A stretch of DNA of 64,000 bases, from positions 174,480-238,479 of the forward strand of contig CAOKFZ010000001.1 in assembly GCA_948467875.1 (NCBI GenBank). Direction: 5' to 3'. The notes beneath the pieces were generated by a model. It searched no databases. It saw nothing but the letters and a program-made list of their open reading frames with translations, and was not told the DNA's origin. Positions 45,852 to 54,188 of this stretch are shown piece after piece (within the stretch, counting starts at the first letter, position 1; every line of letters begins with the position of its first letter). This DNA comes from an uncultured Clostridium sp. (GTDB taxonomy: Bacteria; Bacillota; Clostridia; TANB77; CAG-508). The position numbers and the translations under genes were made by a program.

Positions 45852-46166
45852 TTATTTTTCCTCCATAATCGATTTTACAATTTTGTCAATCATACCTTGT
45901 TTCTCGGTTTCATAATTAGCTTCCATTTCTTCTATTTGTTTCTGTTTTTGCTGCTCTATTCTTTGCAAATTTTCTTCTAACTTCATGTCATATTCATTTT
46001 TCCTCATGTGAATTTTAAACTTATATTTTGCCTTAATTTCATCTTTCCTTTTCTCCAATTCGTCATTTACAAAATATTCGATATTTTCTTGTTTTTCTTT
46101 TAATTGGTTCAAAGTCTTTTGACACTCCAAATCAGTAGCTATCAACTTATTTAATATTTCTTCCAA
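45852..46166 (-). CDS. V-type ATPase subunit G/H (peripheral stalk)
   Basis: 104 residues, one long charged coiled coil (about 20-100, EKQENIEYFVNDELEKRKDE and onward), as for the G or H stalk subunit. It is the first gene of the V-ATPase operon and abuts ntpC with no gap. The start codon is TTG at 46166. Identity is from position and helix pattern. Confidence 0.75.
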   Translation of the reverse strand: MEEILNKLIATDLECQKTLNQLKEKQENIEYFVNDELEKRKDEIKAKYKFKIHMRKNEYDMKLEENLQRIEQQKQKQIEEMEANYETEKQGMIDKIVKSIMEEK

Positions 46167-46201
46167 CTTTAATCAGCCCTTTCCCAAACGCTCCTTTTAA
46201 A

Positions 46202-46230
46202 ATTATACCTTTAAGAAAAAATAATTTCAA
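46202..46230 (-). promoter_or_regulatory. Sigma-A promoter of the V-ATPase operon
   Basis: TTGAAA (46230-46225), 17-bp spacer, TATAAT (46207-46202), 36 bp before the first start codon. Confidence 0.75.
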
Positions 46231-46298
46231 TAGATTTTTTCATTTTCTAGGAAATTTTAACCATTTTTATCATTTACTTTTTTACGATTTTTATGCAA

Positions 46299-46336
46299 AA
46301 GAGGAGCTGTAAAAAATTTCTTTTACAGCCCCTCTT
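46299..46336 (-). terminator. Hairpin terminator after the PPIase gene
   Basis: AAGAGGAGCTGTAAAA (46299-46314) pairs with TTTTACAGCCCCTCTT (46321-46336), 16 bp with one mismatch. Confidence 0.75.
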
Positions 46337-46348
46337 GTTTCAATTTAT

Positions 46349-47146
46349 TTACTCAAAAACGCTTACTTCAATATTTTCAATCACAACATCTTCTAATGGC
46401 TTGTCATTTTGACTGTTGGTTTCCACAGCCGCAATTTTATCCACGACTTCCATTCCTTCATACACTTGCCCAAAAATCGTATATTGCTGATACAAACTCA
46501 AATAGCCACCATAAATTTTATATTGCTCTAATAAGTCTGTTGGATAGTTATAACTTTTCATATAGCTTGCTGATTGCTCATCATAATGTGCTTGCGTAAT
46601 GAAAAACTGACTTCCCAAGCTTGGACTATTTTGTAGCCCTCTACTTGCCATACACAACGTTCCTCGATATGGCACCAATTCTTCTGATAATTCCTCTGCA
46701 AAATCTTCTCCCCAAATGCTTTCTCCACCAGTCCCATTTCCTTGTGGATCTCCACCTTGAATCATAAACTCATTGATTACGCGGTGAAAAGTTACTCCAT
46801 TATAATAACCATTTTTAGCATATGTCACAAAATTCTCAACTGCTTTTGGTGCCACATTTTCAAAAAATTTTACTTTTACATCTCCATAATTTTTGATATG
46901 AAAAATCGCAATGGTATCTCCTGCTTGTGGCATCGCCATTTGCTTTTCAGCCGCTGTTTGATAGTCTATATTCACTTTTTCTCCTCCTTTTTGTGTATTC
47001 GTTTGGTTAGTACTTTTACCAGTATTGCTGCTTTCTACTTTGCTTGTTACACTATTTTCTATATCTTCACTTCCACAACCAGTTAGCCCAAACAATAAAA
47101 TTGTCATAATTATTACTAAACTTACTATTTTTCTCACTTTATTCAT
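46349..47146 (-). CDS. Cyclophilin-type peptidyl-prolyl isomerase lipoprotein
   Basis: 265 residues. A lipoprotein signal peptide with the lipobox LFGLTGC (Cys at about 24) puts it outside the membrane. A Ser/Thr/Asn linker follows, then a cyclophilin domain from about 75: VTYAKNGYYNGVTFHRVINEFMIQGGDPQGNGTGGESIWG, with the catalytic Arg in FHRV, and SQFFIT. It helps fold exported proteins. The GGAGG site is too close to ATG 47146, so GTG 47137 may be the true start. It follows mreB by 15 bp. Confidence 0.92.
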   Translation of the reverse strand: MNKVRKIVSLVIIMTILLFGLTGCGSEDIENSVTSKVESSNTGKSTNQTNTQKGGEKVNIDYQTAAEKQMAMPQAGDTIAIFHIKNYGDVKVKFFENVAPKAVENFVTYAKNGYYNGVTFHRVINEFMIQGGDPQGNGTGGESIWGEDFAEELSEELVPYRGTLCMASRGLQNSPSLGSQFFITQAHYDEQSASYMKSYNYPTDLLEQYKIYGGYLSLYQQYTIFGQVYEGMEVVDKIAAVETNSQNDKPLEDVVIENIEVSVFE

Positions 47147-47161
47147 TCCTCCTACGTATTT

Positions 47162-48157
47162 CTATCTTCGATTACGGTCCAAATTGTCCAAATTATCTAA
47201 CGCTTTTCCTGTTCCAATCGCAACACAGGAAATAGAATCTTCTGCAATCATGACATTAATTCCCGTTTTTTCTTGAATTAATTTATCCAAACCATCAATC
47301 AAACAGCCACCACCTGTCATATAAATTCCTTTATCACTAATATCTGAAGCAAGCTCTGGTGGCGTTTTTTCCAAAACATTATGAACTGCATCTACAATCA
47401 GCATAGAAGGCTCTTCTAAGGCTTCTAACATCTCACTTGAATAGACTGTAATAGTTTTTGGAAGCCCAGTAATTAAATCCCTACCACGAACGTCCATTTC
47501 CATATCTTGAAATTTTGGATACACACAACCAATATTTAGCTTTAACTCCTCCGCCGTTCTTTCTCCTATCATGACATTATGTTTTTTCTTAATATAGCGA
47601 ACAATTGCCTCATCAAATCTGTCGCCAGCCACTTTAATGGAAGTGCTAACCACTGCTCCACCTAAAGAAATCACAGCAATATCAGTGGTTCCACCACCAA
47701 TATCCACAATCATATTTCCAGAAGGTTTTGAAATGTCGAGTCCGGCGCCAATCGCTGCTGCAATTGGTTCCTCAATCAAATAAACACGTCTAGCACCTGC
47801 ATTAGAAGCAGCATCAATGACTGCTTTTTTTTCTACTTCCGTTACTTGTGAAGGTATGCATATCATAATTCTTGGCGAAAAAATAAACCTACCTCTTATT
47901 TTATTAATAAAGTATTTTAGCATTTTTTCTGTGTTTGTATAATTTGAAATTACACCATCTCTTAATGGTCTTGTCGCTATTATGTTTCCGGGTGTTCTTC
48001 CAAGCATTCGTCTTGCTTCATGTCCAACAGCTAACACTTCACCTGATAAATTATCAACCGCAACAACAGAGGGTTCGCGCAAAACAATCCCTTTTCCTTT
48101 TACATAAACAATGACAGTCGCTGTTCCCAAATCAATTCCAATATCTTGTCCAAACAT
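47162..48157 (-). CDS. mreB: Rod-shape protein MreB
   Basis: 331 residues of actin fold. It polymerises under the membrane and guides cell wall synthesis. Seen are DIGIDLGTATVIVYVKGKGIVLREPSVVAVD, GDRFDEAIVRYIKKKHNVMIGERTAEELK and GNMIVDIGGGTTDIAVISLGG. It is complete, with an AGAAGGG ribosome site and start at 48157 (ATG 48163 is too close to the site). mreC and mreD are not next to it. The paralogue type (MreB or Mbl) is not decided. Confidence 0.95.
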   Translation of the reverse strand: MFGQDIGIDLGTATVIVYVKGKGIVLREPSVVAVDNLSGEVLAVGHEARRMLGRTPGNIIATRPLRDGVISNYTNTEKMLKYFINKIRGRFIFSPRIMICIPSQVTEVEKKAVIDAASNAGARRVYLIEEPIAAAIGAGLDISKPSGNMIVDIGGGTTDIAVISLGGAVVSTSIKVAGDRFDEAIVRYIKKKHNVMIGERTAEELKLNIGCVYPKFQDMEMDVRGRDLITGLPKTITVYSSEMLEALEEPSMLIVDAVHNVLEKTPPELASDISDKGIYMTGGGCLIDGLDKLIQEKTGINVMIAEDSISCVAIGTGKALDNLDNLDRNRR

Positions 48158-48292
48158 CAACATTCTTCCCTTCTAAAACTTATCTATTTATCCTAAAATT
48201 TGCATAACATTTCAATTTCGTTACAATTACATTACAATTATATTACATTTTAATAAGAATTTCAACCTCTTTTTCAAATTTTAATCAATATA

Positions 48293-48321
48293 TTGTAATT
48301 TTTTTTCATTTATGGTATAAT
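48293..48321 (+). promoter_or_regulatory. Promoter of the glycosyltransferase gene
   Basis: TTGTAA (48293-48298), 17-bp spacer, TATAAT (48316-48321), 35 bp before the ATG. Confidence 0.75.
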
Positions 48322-48355
48322 TTATAAGAAATTTACTAATATAAGGAGAAAATTC

Positions 48356-49291
48356 ATGAATAAAATTTCAATTATTGTGCCTTGTTACAATGAGGAGAAA
48401 ACTTTACTATTATTTTATGATGAATTAATCAAAAATATAACCACTTTTGAAAATGTAACATTTGAATTTATTTTTATTAATGATGGCTCTTGTGACAACA
48501 CGCTTGACGAAATCAAAAAATTGGCACAAAAAGATAGTCGTATCCAATACTTATCTTTTTCGAGAAATTTTGGAAAGGAAGCCGCTATTTTCGCAGGATT
48601 AGAAAATTCCACTGGCAATTTTGTCACCATTATGGACGCTGATTTGCAGGATCCCCCTCATCTTTTAAAAGAAATGTACCAATCTGTGACAGAAGAAAAT
48701 TTTGATGCTGTCGGAACACGCAGGAGCAATCGCAAAGGTGAGCCCATCATTCGCAGTTTTTTTGCTAGAATATTTTATAAAATTATTAACAAAATGTCTA
48801 AAATTGAAATGGTTGATGGAGCACGCGATTATGTTTTCATGAAAAGAAATGTGGTCAATAGCATTTTGTCACTACAAGAATACAACCGCTACTCCAAAGG
48901 GCTTTTCAGCTTTGTTGGCTTCTCCGTAAAATGGATTGAATACGAAAATGTGCAACGAATTGCTGGAGAGACAAAATGGTCTTTTTGGAAATTGGTTTCA
49001 TATGCCTTAGAGGGCATTACTGCATTTTCCACTACGCCACTTATTTTGTCATCACTGATTGGACTTTTATTTTGCCTTGTTTCCTTCATTTTTATTGTGA
49101 TTATTATCATCAAAACTTTAGTTCTTGGCGACCCAACAAGTGGCTGGCCTTCACTGGTTTGTATCATTTTTATGGTAAGTGGAATTCAACTTTTTTCACT
49201 GGGGATTATTGGACAATATTTGTCAAAAACTTATTTGGAAGTTAAAAAAAGGCCCATTTATATTGTGCGTGAAAGTAACTTAAAAAAGTAA
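48356..49291 (+). CDS. GT2 family polyprenyl-phosphate glycosyltransferase
   Basis: 311 residues. The GT-A domain opens ISIIVPCYNEEKTLLLFYDEL and has FINDGSCDNTLDEI, IMDADLQDPP (catalytic DxD type) and RYSKGLFSFVGF. Two C-terminal membrane helices lie near 235-257 and 268-290. The family (GtrB/DPM/YkcC) transfers glucose, GlcNAc or similar to undecaprenyl phosphate on the inner face. The final product is not shown. It has an AAGGAG site and is monocistronic. Confidence 0.93.
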   Translation: MNKISIIVPCYNEEKTLLLFYDELIKNITTFENVTFEFIFINDGSCDNTLDEIKKLAQKDSRIQYLSFSRNFGKEAAIFAGLENSTGNFVTIMDADLQDPPHLLKEMYQSVTEENFDAVGTRRSNRKGEPIIRSFFARIFYKIINKMSKIEMVDGARDYVFMKRNVVNSILSLQEYNRYSKGLFSFVGFSVKWIEYENVQRIAGETKWSFWKLVSYALEGITAFSTTPLILSSLIGLLFCLVSFIFIVIIIIKTLVLGDPTSGWPSLVCIIFMVSGIQLFSLGIIGQYLSKTYLEVKKRPIYIVRESNLKK

Positions 49292-49320
49292 AAATATGGC
49301 AGAAAAACTGCCATATTTTT
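49290..49320. terminator. Bidirectional terminator between the glycosyltransferase and the acidic protein
   Basis: AAAAATATGGCAG (49290-49302) pairs with CTGCCATATTTTT (49308-49320), loop AAAAA. Confidence 0.9.
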
Positions 49321-50246
49321 TATTCATCTCCTATTTCTCTTTCATAAACATTTGGTTTCTCTTTACTTTTTCCTTTTGAAGCAACTTTTTCAGGCATTAA
49401 TACTCTCTGGATTTTCAGCAAAATAGCCCTACTATCGTTTCCTCCATCGCCTGCAACTTGGATAGGATCCGTCATTCCTTTTCTTTCCTTGATAGCTTTT
49501 TCAGCCATTTCAATATAATCTGACTCTGCTGGTTGTCTCATATCAATTGTAATAAACTGAGCTTTTGGTAATTCTTCCTCTTCTTCCAAGTCTGGCTCTT
49601 CTAATAATTCTTCTTCATCGTCTGATTCTAACGCTAGTTCTTCTTCTTGCGCTTTTTCCTCCGAATAAATTATGTCATCTCCAACTTCTAGAACTGCTCC
49701 TTCCTGCCTATCTGTTACTTCATAAATTGAATCATCCTCAGCTTCTATTTCTTGTTCTTCCCCTGAATCTTCGCCAAAAAATTGTGGTAAATTATCTAAC
49801 GAAGTTTTAGGTTGAATTTCTTCCCAATTTATAGGCTCAATCGGTACAACTTTTATAACATCTATCTCTGGCATTTCATCTTCTTCAGGTAAATTTTTTG
49901 AAACAGTCTCCTCAACCATTTCTGTTTTTTCCTTGCTATTTTCAGTAATAAACGTTTGAGCTACTCCAACAAAACTTGAAATTTCCTCTAAAACCCAATT
50001 TATTTTCTTTAACATATTTTCTGTTGCTAATGCTTCAAAGCTATCAGTTCCACCACCATTTTTCTCAAATAATCTTTCTCCTTCCTCTTCATATTTTGCT
50101 TTTATTTCCCTTAAATTCTCTTCGCAATCACTCAATTCATCAATCATTGCCTGAATTTCTTCAATAGGCTTATCTTCATCCATTTCTCGAATAATCTGGT
50201 CAACTCTTTTGCAATACTCCTCTGCTTTTGTTTTTCTTCCTTCCAT
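49320..50246 (-). CDS. Acidic hypothetical protein, unknown
   Basis: 308 residues, no signal or membrane segment. Residues 1-95 are a likely coiled coil (KRVDQIIREMDEDKPIEEIQAMIDELSDCEENLREIKAK). Residues 110-240 are very rich in Glu and Asp and low in complexity. A basic end follows (GKSKEKPNVYEREIGDE). I do not recognise a family. It is third of three co-directional genes with the 50-residue ORF and the coiled-coil protein at 50432, so they may work together. Starts behind AAAGGAG. Confidence 0.7.
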   Translation of the reverse strand: MEGRKTKAEEYCKRVDQIIREMDEDKPIEEIQAMIDELSDCEENLREIKAKYEEEGERLFEKNGGGTDSFEALATENMLKKINWVLEEISSFVGVAQTFITENSKEKTEMVEETVSKNLPEEDEMPEIDVIKVVPIEPINWEEIQPKTSLDNLPQFFGEDSGEEQEIEAEDDSIYEVTDRQEGAVLEVGDDIIYSEEKAQEEELALESDDEEELLEEPDLEEEEELPKAQFITIDMRQPAESDYIEMAEKAIKERKGMTDPIQVAGDGGNDSRAILLKIQRVLMPEKVASKGKSKEKPNVYEREIGDE

Positions 50247-50264
50247 GTATTTCGTTTCTCTCCT

Positions 50265-50417
50265 TTACATTAATCTTTTCAGTATTGTATTAATTTCTTG
50301 TTTCAACATCTCCTCATTATCATTTATTTTTGAAAAAAGTTTCTTCGTTTTCTCCAAAGACAACGAATCTAAATTAATATATTTCCCATTAAATTCAACA
50401 CTTCCTAAACTACTCAT
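50265..50417 (-). CDS. 50-residue protein, unknown
   Basis: A small reading frame, MSSLGSVEFNGKYINLDSL at its start and QEINTILKRLM at its end, with helix-forming residues from 20 to 50. A GGGGG lies about eight bases before the ATG. It sits between the coiled-coil gene (15 bp upstream) and the acidic gene (19 bp downstream), which supports it as a real operon member. Function unknown. Confidence 0.6.
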   Translation of the reverse strand: MSSLGSVEFNGKYINLDSLSLEKTKKLFSKINDNEEMLKQEINTILKRLM

Positions 50418-50431
50418 AACTTACCCCCTAA

Positions 50432-51208
50432 TTATTTCATTTTCTCAAATATCAAATTAGTCTCATCTTTTGCTTGTTTGATTTTCGCCACAAAACGAAC
50501 CGTCTTTTGACGAATTTGCTTGATATGGTCTGGCAATTTTCTTTCTATCATTTCTAATTCTATACTCGTTGGTTCGATGCAATACGCATTAAATTTCGTT
50601 TTTCCCGTAAATATATTTTTTATTTTATTCATCCATTTCGTCAAAAAACTTTCCTCTCTTAGCACAAGCTGTCCTGATTTATCTAAAAACACATTATTTA
50701 ACTTATTCTCAGCTTCTTTTATAGAATTTCCTAATTCTTTTTCACACTCATCAATAATCAAATCATAATTCTCTTTTTTTTGCATACAAGCAAACATTTT
50801 TCTCGAATAATCCTGTGCTAATTTCTCCTTTGAGACCTCCTCAGCTTCTGATTTTATATCAAAACTCTTCTTAAAATTGGCAATCGCAATTTTCTGGTTG
50901 CATTCTGCCTCTTGAAGTTCTAACTGAATATTAATAAATCTCTCCTTATACTTCTCCATAATTTGCGCCATTTGTGTTTCATATCGACTGATTGTTTCAT
51001 CATAGATTTCTTGATAATCCGCTAAATCTTGACCATAAACTTTAGCATGTTCTTCAAAATTAGACACCATAGATTGCATTTTTTTATCTTTCAATTCTTG
51101 CAAAGTTTTCATAAAAATTGCAGTTAAAACTTTGACTTTTGCAATTTCCATTTCGTTTAACTCTGTCAATTTTTCGATCAATAACACATTTCTATTATCT
51201 TTTCTCAT
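50432..51208 (-). CDS. Coiled-coil protein, unknown
   Basis: 258 residues, mostly helical with a long coiled coil (about 20-170; e.g. DLADYQEIYDETISRYETQMA). No membrane segment. The C-terminal 80 residues are more mixed (FLTKWMNKIKNIFTGKTKF). It starts behind GGAGTAGGGG and is the first of three co-directional genes. I do not recognise a family. Confidence 0.7.
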   Translation of the reverse strand: MRKDNRNVLLIEKLTELNEMEIAKVKVLTAIFMKTLQELKDKKMQSMVSNFEEHAKVYGQDLADYQEIYDETISRYETQMAQIMEKYKERFINIQLELQEAECNQKIAIANFKKSFDIKSEAEEVSKEKLAQDYSRKMFACMQKKENYDLIIDECEKELGNSIKEAENKLNNVFLDKSGQLVLREESFLTKWMNKIKNIFTGKTKFNAYCIEPTSIELEMIERKLPDHIKQIRQKTVRFVAKIKQAKDETNLIFEKMK

Positions 51209-51265
51209 CTGATTTCCCCTACTCCTTCATTTGTAATTCTCTTCTTTTATTATATACTAAAATAA

Positions 51266-51296
51266 AAAAAAAGCAATAGTTTTTTACTATTACTTC
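51266..51296 (-). terminator. Terminator after rpmE
   Basis: AGCAATAGT pairs with ACTATTACT (51274-51282 with 51288-51296, one G-U), followed by eight T on the minus strand. Confidence 0.8.
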
Positions 51297-51373
51297 AATT
51301 TTTTTATTCTAAAATTTTTATCGTAAATTTCTAAAATTTTTTTCAAAACCTTTATTAAAATTTCTCACACATC

Positions 51374-51572
51374 CTATATTCCGTATTTCTGCTTAAATTT
51401 ATCAACTCTACCACCAGTCGTATTTTGTTTTAAATTTCCTGTCCAATAAGGATGACATTTTGAACAAACATCAACTTTCATTTCTGCTTTTGTTGAATTT
51501 GTTTCTATTACATTTCCGGCAAGCGCATATAATTTTTGCTGCTGTATAATTTGGTTGGATTTCAGTTTTCAT
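51374..51572 (-). CDS. rpmE: 50S ribosomal protein L31, read through a CGGA +1 site
   Basis: 65 residues after the skip; too broken to see in any single frame. Codons 1-18 give [22 protein letters not shown] follows; skipping C51518 gives [33 protein letters not shown] and ends KFKQKYGI. This is the zinc-binding L31 form with CxC and CxxC, and the Gly after CAC is nearly invariant. L31 bridges the two ribosome subunits. The presence of a skip in a ribosomal protein gene argues against a pseudogene. Terminator at 51266. Confidence 0.93.
51515..51518 (-). other. CGGA +1 frameshift site in rpmE
   Basis: Codon 19 is CGG after TGC. Skipping C gives C-A-C-G-N-V of zinc-type L31. Confidence 0.92.
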
Positions 51573-51645
51573 TCTATTCACCTCTCTTTTATTTCTCACA
51601 ATATTTTTAATCATATCACAAATTTTTAAAGAATGCAAGCATTTT

Positions 51646-51897
51646 TTATTGAATTACAACAATTGTGTCATTCTCTTCATTCTGGCTCTTTTCGTCCTCT
51701 TCAAACTCGCTCTCTTTTCCTTCGTCTGTTTCTAAGGAGTTTTCCTCATAACCACTATCCATCACACTTGTTTTAGTTTCCACACTTTTGAGTTGCACTT
51801 CTAAAGAAGTTCTGCTAATTAATTTGTGCATAACATTGTAAAGACAAGCAATGATACAAACTGCTAATAAAGCTTTCTTCCAAACTTTAGCCAACAT
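51646..51897 (-). CDS. Small membrane-anchored acidic protein, unknown
   Basis: 83 residues. A single membrane segment (8-26, LLAVCIIACLYNVMHKL) follows a basic start. The outer part is acidic (Glu/Asp/Ser) and ends TIVVIQ. It has AAAGGAG. It stands alone between rpmE and murD. No family recognised. Confidence 0.6.
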   Translation of the reverse strand: MLAKVWKKALLAVCIIACLYNVMHKLISRTSLEVQLKSVETKTSVMDSGYEENSLETDEGKESEFEEDEKSQNEENDTIVVIQ

Positions 51898-51966
51898 AAC
51901 TTTTCTCCTTTATTCCAGAATATCTCTTCTTTTATTATAACTTCTTTTCTGGCAAAAGTCAATATT

Positions 51967-52012
51967 TTTACACAATCTCTTTCACATACATTTACACAAT
52001 CTCTTTCACATA
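51967..52012. repeat. 24-bp tandem duplication at the end of murD
   Basis: The 22-base sequence starting TTTACACAATCTC at 51967 recurs at 51991, period 24. On the minus strand the last codons of murD, VKEIV-stop, are repeated after the stop as M-Y-V-K-E-I-V-stop. A local replication slip that leaves the protein unchanged. Confidence 0.85.
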
Positions 52013-53401
52013 CTTTTTAAACAACTTTCCACGTTCTGCAAAATTTTTAAACATATCAAAGCTGGCACTCGCTGGAGAAAACAACACAATATCTCCCTGT
52101 ACAGCAATGCTTTTAGCTAATTTAACCGTTTCTCTTAAGTCTGCACATGTGTGTATCTTCATTTTTTTATTTTGCTTTTTCAATTCCTGTTTTACTGCTT
52201 TTTCAATTTTGCCACTTGTTTGCCCTAACAAAATCAATTCTTTGCAATTTTCCACTATCGGCTTAGCAAGCGGTGCATAGTCTAAATTTTTATCATAGCC
52301 ACCAGCAATCAAAATAATGTTTCTTAAATTAAATGCATTCAAACCTGCAATTGTTCTCGTTGGACTTGAGCTAACCGAATCATTATACCATTTTACTCTA
52401 TCTTTGGTTTCCACTACTAATTCTAGGCGATGTTCCACTCCTCTGAATCGCAAAATCGTATCACAAGCAGTTTGCATATCCACCAAATCTTTGGTCGCCA
52501 TAATGGCTGCTGCCGCATTCTCAAAATTATGAACCCCACGAAGTTTCATTTCTTTCGTATCCAAAATGTGACTTCGCAAACCATTTTCACAATATTTAAT
52601 TTTGCCATCATCCACAATATAGCCATCAGCCAATTTACTTTTACTGCTAAAAAGCATCACCCTTCCACGTGCCTCTTTTGAAAAGGCTCGCGTAATCTCA
52701 TTATCATCATTCAAAATCAGTAAATCTTCGTCTGTTTGATATTCAAAAATTCGTTTTTTAGCTGCAATATATTCCTCCATGCTTTCGTGCTTATCCAAAT
52801 GATTTGGCGTAATATTCGTAATCACAGAAATATTCGGACTAATTTTCATATCCATTAATTGAAAACTGCTCAGTTCCAAAACCACAATATCTTCTGGTGT
52901 CATTTCTCCAATTTTCGTAAACAACGGAGTTCCAATATTGCCACCTAAAAAAACATTATATTCTTTTGCTTTTAAAATTTCAGAAATAAGCGTTGTTGTT
53001 GTAGTTTTCCCATCACTTCCTGTCACTCCAATGACTTTGCAAGGACTTAATTCAATAACCATTTCCACTTCTGTTGTAATAATTGCTCCCTTTTCCGCCT
53101 CAGCCACCAAAAATGGATTGGTTGGCAAACAACTTGGCGAACGAAAAATCAAATCAAAACCAACTAATTTCTCCAAATATTTTTCCCCAAAAGACATTCC
53201 CATACCATAATTCGTGATTTTTCTCACAACTTTTTGGTCCAAATCATTAATTTCCGTTTGATCAAAAATCGTTACTTTTGCTTTCAAGCTATATAAATAA
53301 TCAATCAATGGCAAATTGCTAACACCCAAACCAATAATCGCTACTTTCCTTCCTGCTAAATATTGGTTAAATTCAATTAACTTTTCATTTTCATAATCCA
53401 A
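51992..53401 (-). CDS. murD: UDP-N-acetylmuramoyl-L-alanine:D-glutamate ligase
   Basis: 469 residues. MurD adds D-Glu to UDP-MurNAc-L-Ala in the cytoplasm. N-terminal GRKVAIIGLGVSNLPLIDYL; ATP site VIGVTGSDGKTTTTTLISEIL near 120; VLELSSFQLMD and ITPNHLDKHESMEEYIAAKKRIF; C-terminal NDSVSSSPTRTIAGLNAF and LFSPASASFDMFKNFAERG. The start is TTG with GAGG upstream. It is in one frame with no CGG in phase. It lies 22 bp after the kinase-like gene. Confidence 0.96.
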   Translation of the reverse strand: MDYENEKLIEFNQYLAGRKVAIIGLGVSNLPLIDYLYSLKAKVTIFDQTEINDLDQKVVRKITNYGMGMSFGEKYLEKLVGFDLIFRSPSCLPTNPFLVAEAEKGAIITTEVEMVIELSPCKVIGVTGSDGKTTTTTLISEILKAKEYNVFLGGNIGTPLFTKIGEMTPEDIVVLELSSFQLMDMKISPNISVITNITPNHLDKHESMEEYIAAKKRIFEYQTDEDLLILNDDNEITRAFSKEARGRVMLFSSKSKLADGYIVDDGKIKYCENGLRSHILDTKEMKLRGVHNFENAAAAIMATKDLVDMQTACDTILRFRGVEHRLELVVETKDRVKWYNDSVSSSPTRTIAGLNAFNLRNIILIAGGYDKNLDYAPLAKPIVENCKELILLGQTSGKIEKAVKQELKKQNKKMKIHTCADLRETVKLAKSIAVQGDIVLFSPASASFDMFKNFAERGKLFKKYVKEIV

Positions 53402-53423
53402 ATTACCTCAAGCCTCCTTAATT

Positions 53424-54110
53424 TCAAACCACTTTTATATATTGCAAAACTTTATCAGCAGATTCTTGAACTGTTTTGCAATCTGTCACATCCACTTCTA
53501 TCGTCTTTGGAGAATATTCATAAAATCCACTTTTTTTCTGCAATTCATCTCTTCTCAAAATATTTTCTCTGATATCTTGCTCACACTCTTTGCCTTCATA
53601 TTGCCTACACTTTCGTTTTACTCTTTCCTCTAAATCAGCCACAACAAAAAAATGATACTCACAGGCAGGATAAATTTTGATCGTCGCCCTGCCCGAAAAA
53701 ATAACATGATATTGCTTTTTTAAATCCTCAATTAAGTCTCTCACAAATGTAAATGCTTTCGCATTTTCTGCTGTATGGCTCACTTCTGACACAGCAAGCG
53801 ACGTTTCTTTTGATTGCAAATCTTGTTCCTTTAGTTTCATCCCCTTGGAATAAACCACTGTTTCCTGATTTTCTACTTTTACTTCTATTTCAAGTACATC
53901 CATCATTTCTCGAATATCCAAATTTTTGCCACTTTTCTTCATACTCGCAACTGCTGTACCATTTTTCATCATCAAAAAAACAATTGCACGATACAAATTA
54001 CCAGCATTTAGCAAAACTGAATTGGGTATCTTTTTAATCATTTCACGACAAATACTCGTTTTTCCGCTTCCAACCAATCCTTCAATTCCGATTACAATAT
54101 TTTCAGACAT
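53424..54110 (-). CDS. Cytidylate-kinase-like P-loop protein
   Basis: 228 residues. The Walker A is IGIEGLVGSGKTSICREMI at residue 7, then LLNAGNLYRAIVF, which fits the (d)CMP kinase family substrate Asp/Arg region (usual DTGAxYR) only roughly. Later, FSGRATIKIYPACEYHFFVVADLEERVKRK and ENILRRDELQKKSGFY match the CMP kinase lid. The GDTGAMYRA motif is altered, so the substrate may differ from CMP. Start at 54110 behind GGAGAAG. Upstream of murD by 22 bp; it might act with cell wall or nucleotide metabolism, but nothing shows this. Confidence 0.8.
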   Translation of the reverse strand: MSENIVIGIEGLVGSGKTSICREMIKKIPNSVLLNAGNLYRAIVFLMMKNGTAVASMKKSGKNLDIREMMDVLEIEVKVENQETVVYSKGMKLKEQDLQSKETSLAVSEVSHTAENAKAFTFVRDLIEDLKKQYHVIFSGRATIKIYPACEYHFFVVADLEERVKRKCRQYEGKECEQDIRENILRRDELQKKSGFYEYSPKTIEVDVTDCKTVQESADKVLQYIKVV

Positions 54111-54188
54111 ACTCTTCTCCAACTTCACCTGATTTTTTTATTATACTACAAAACGAAATAATTTGCAACACAGTTTCTTGTTTTTATT

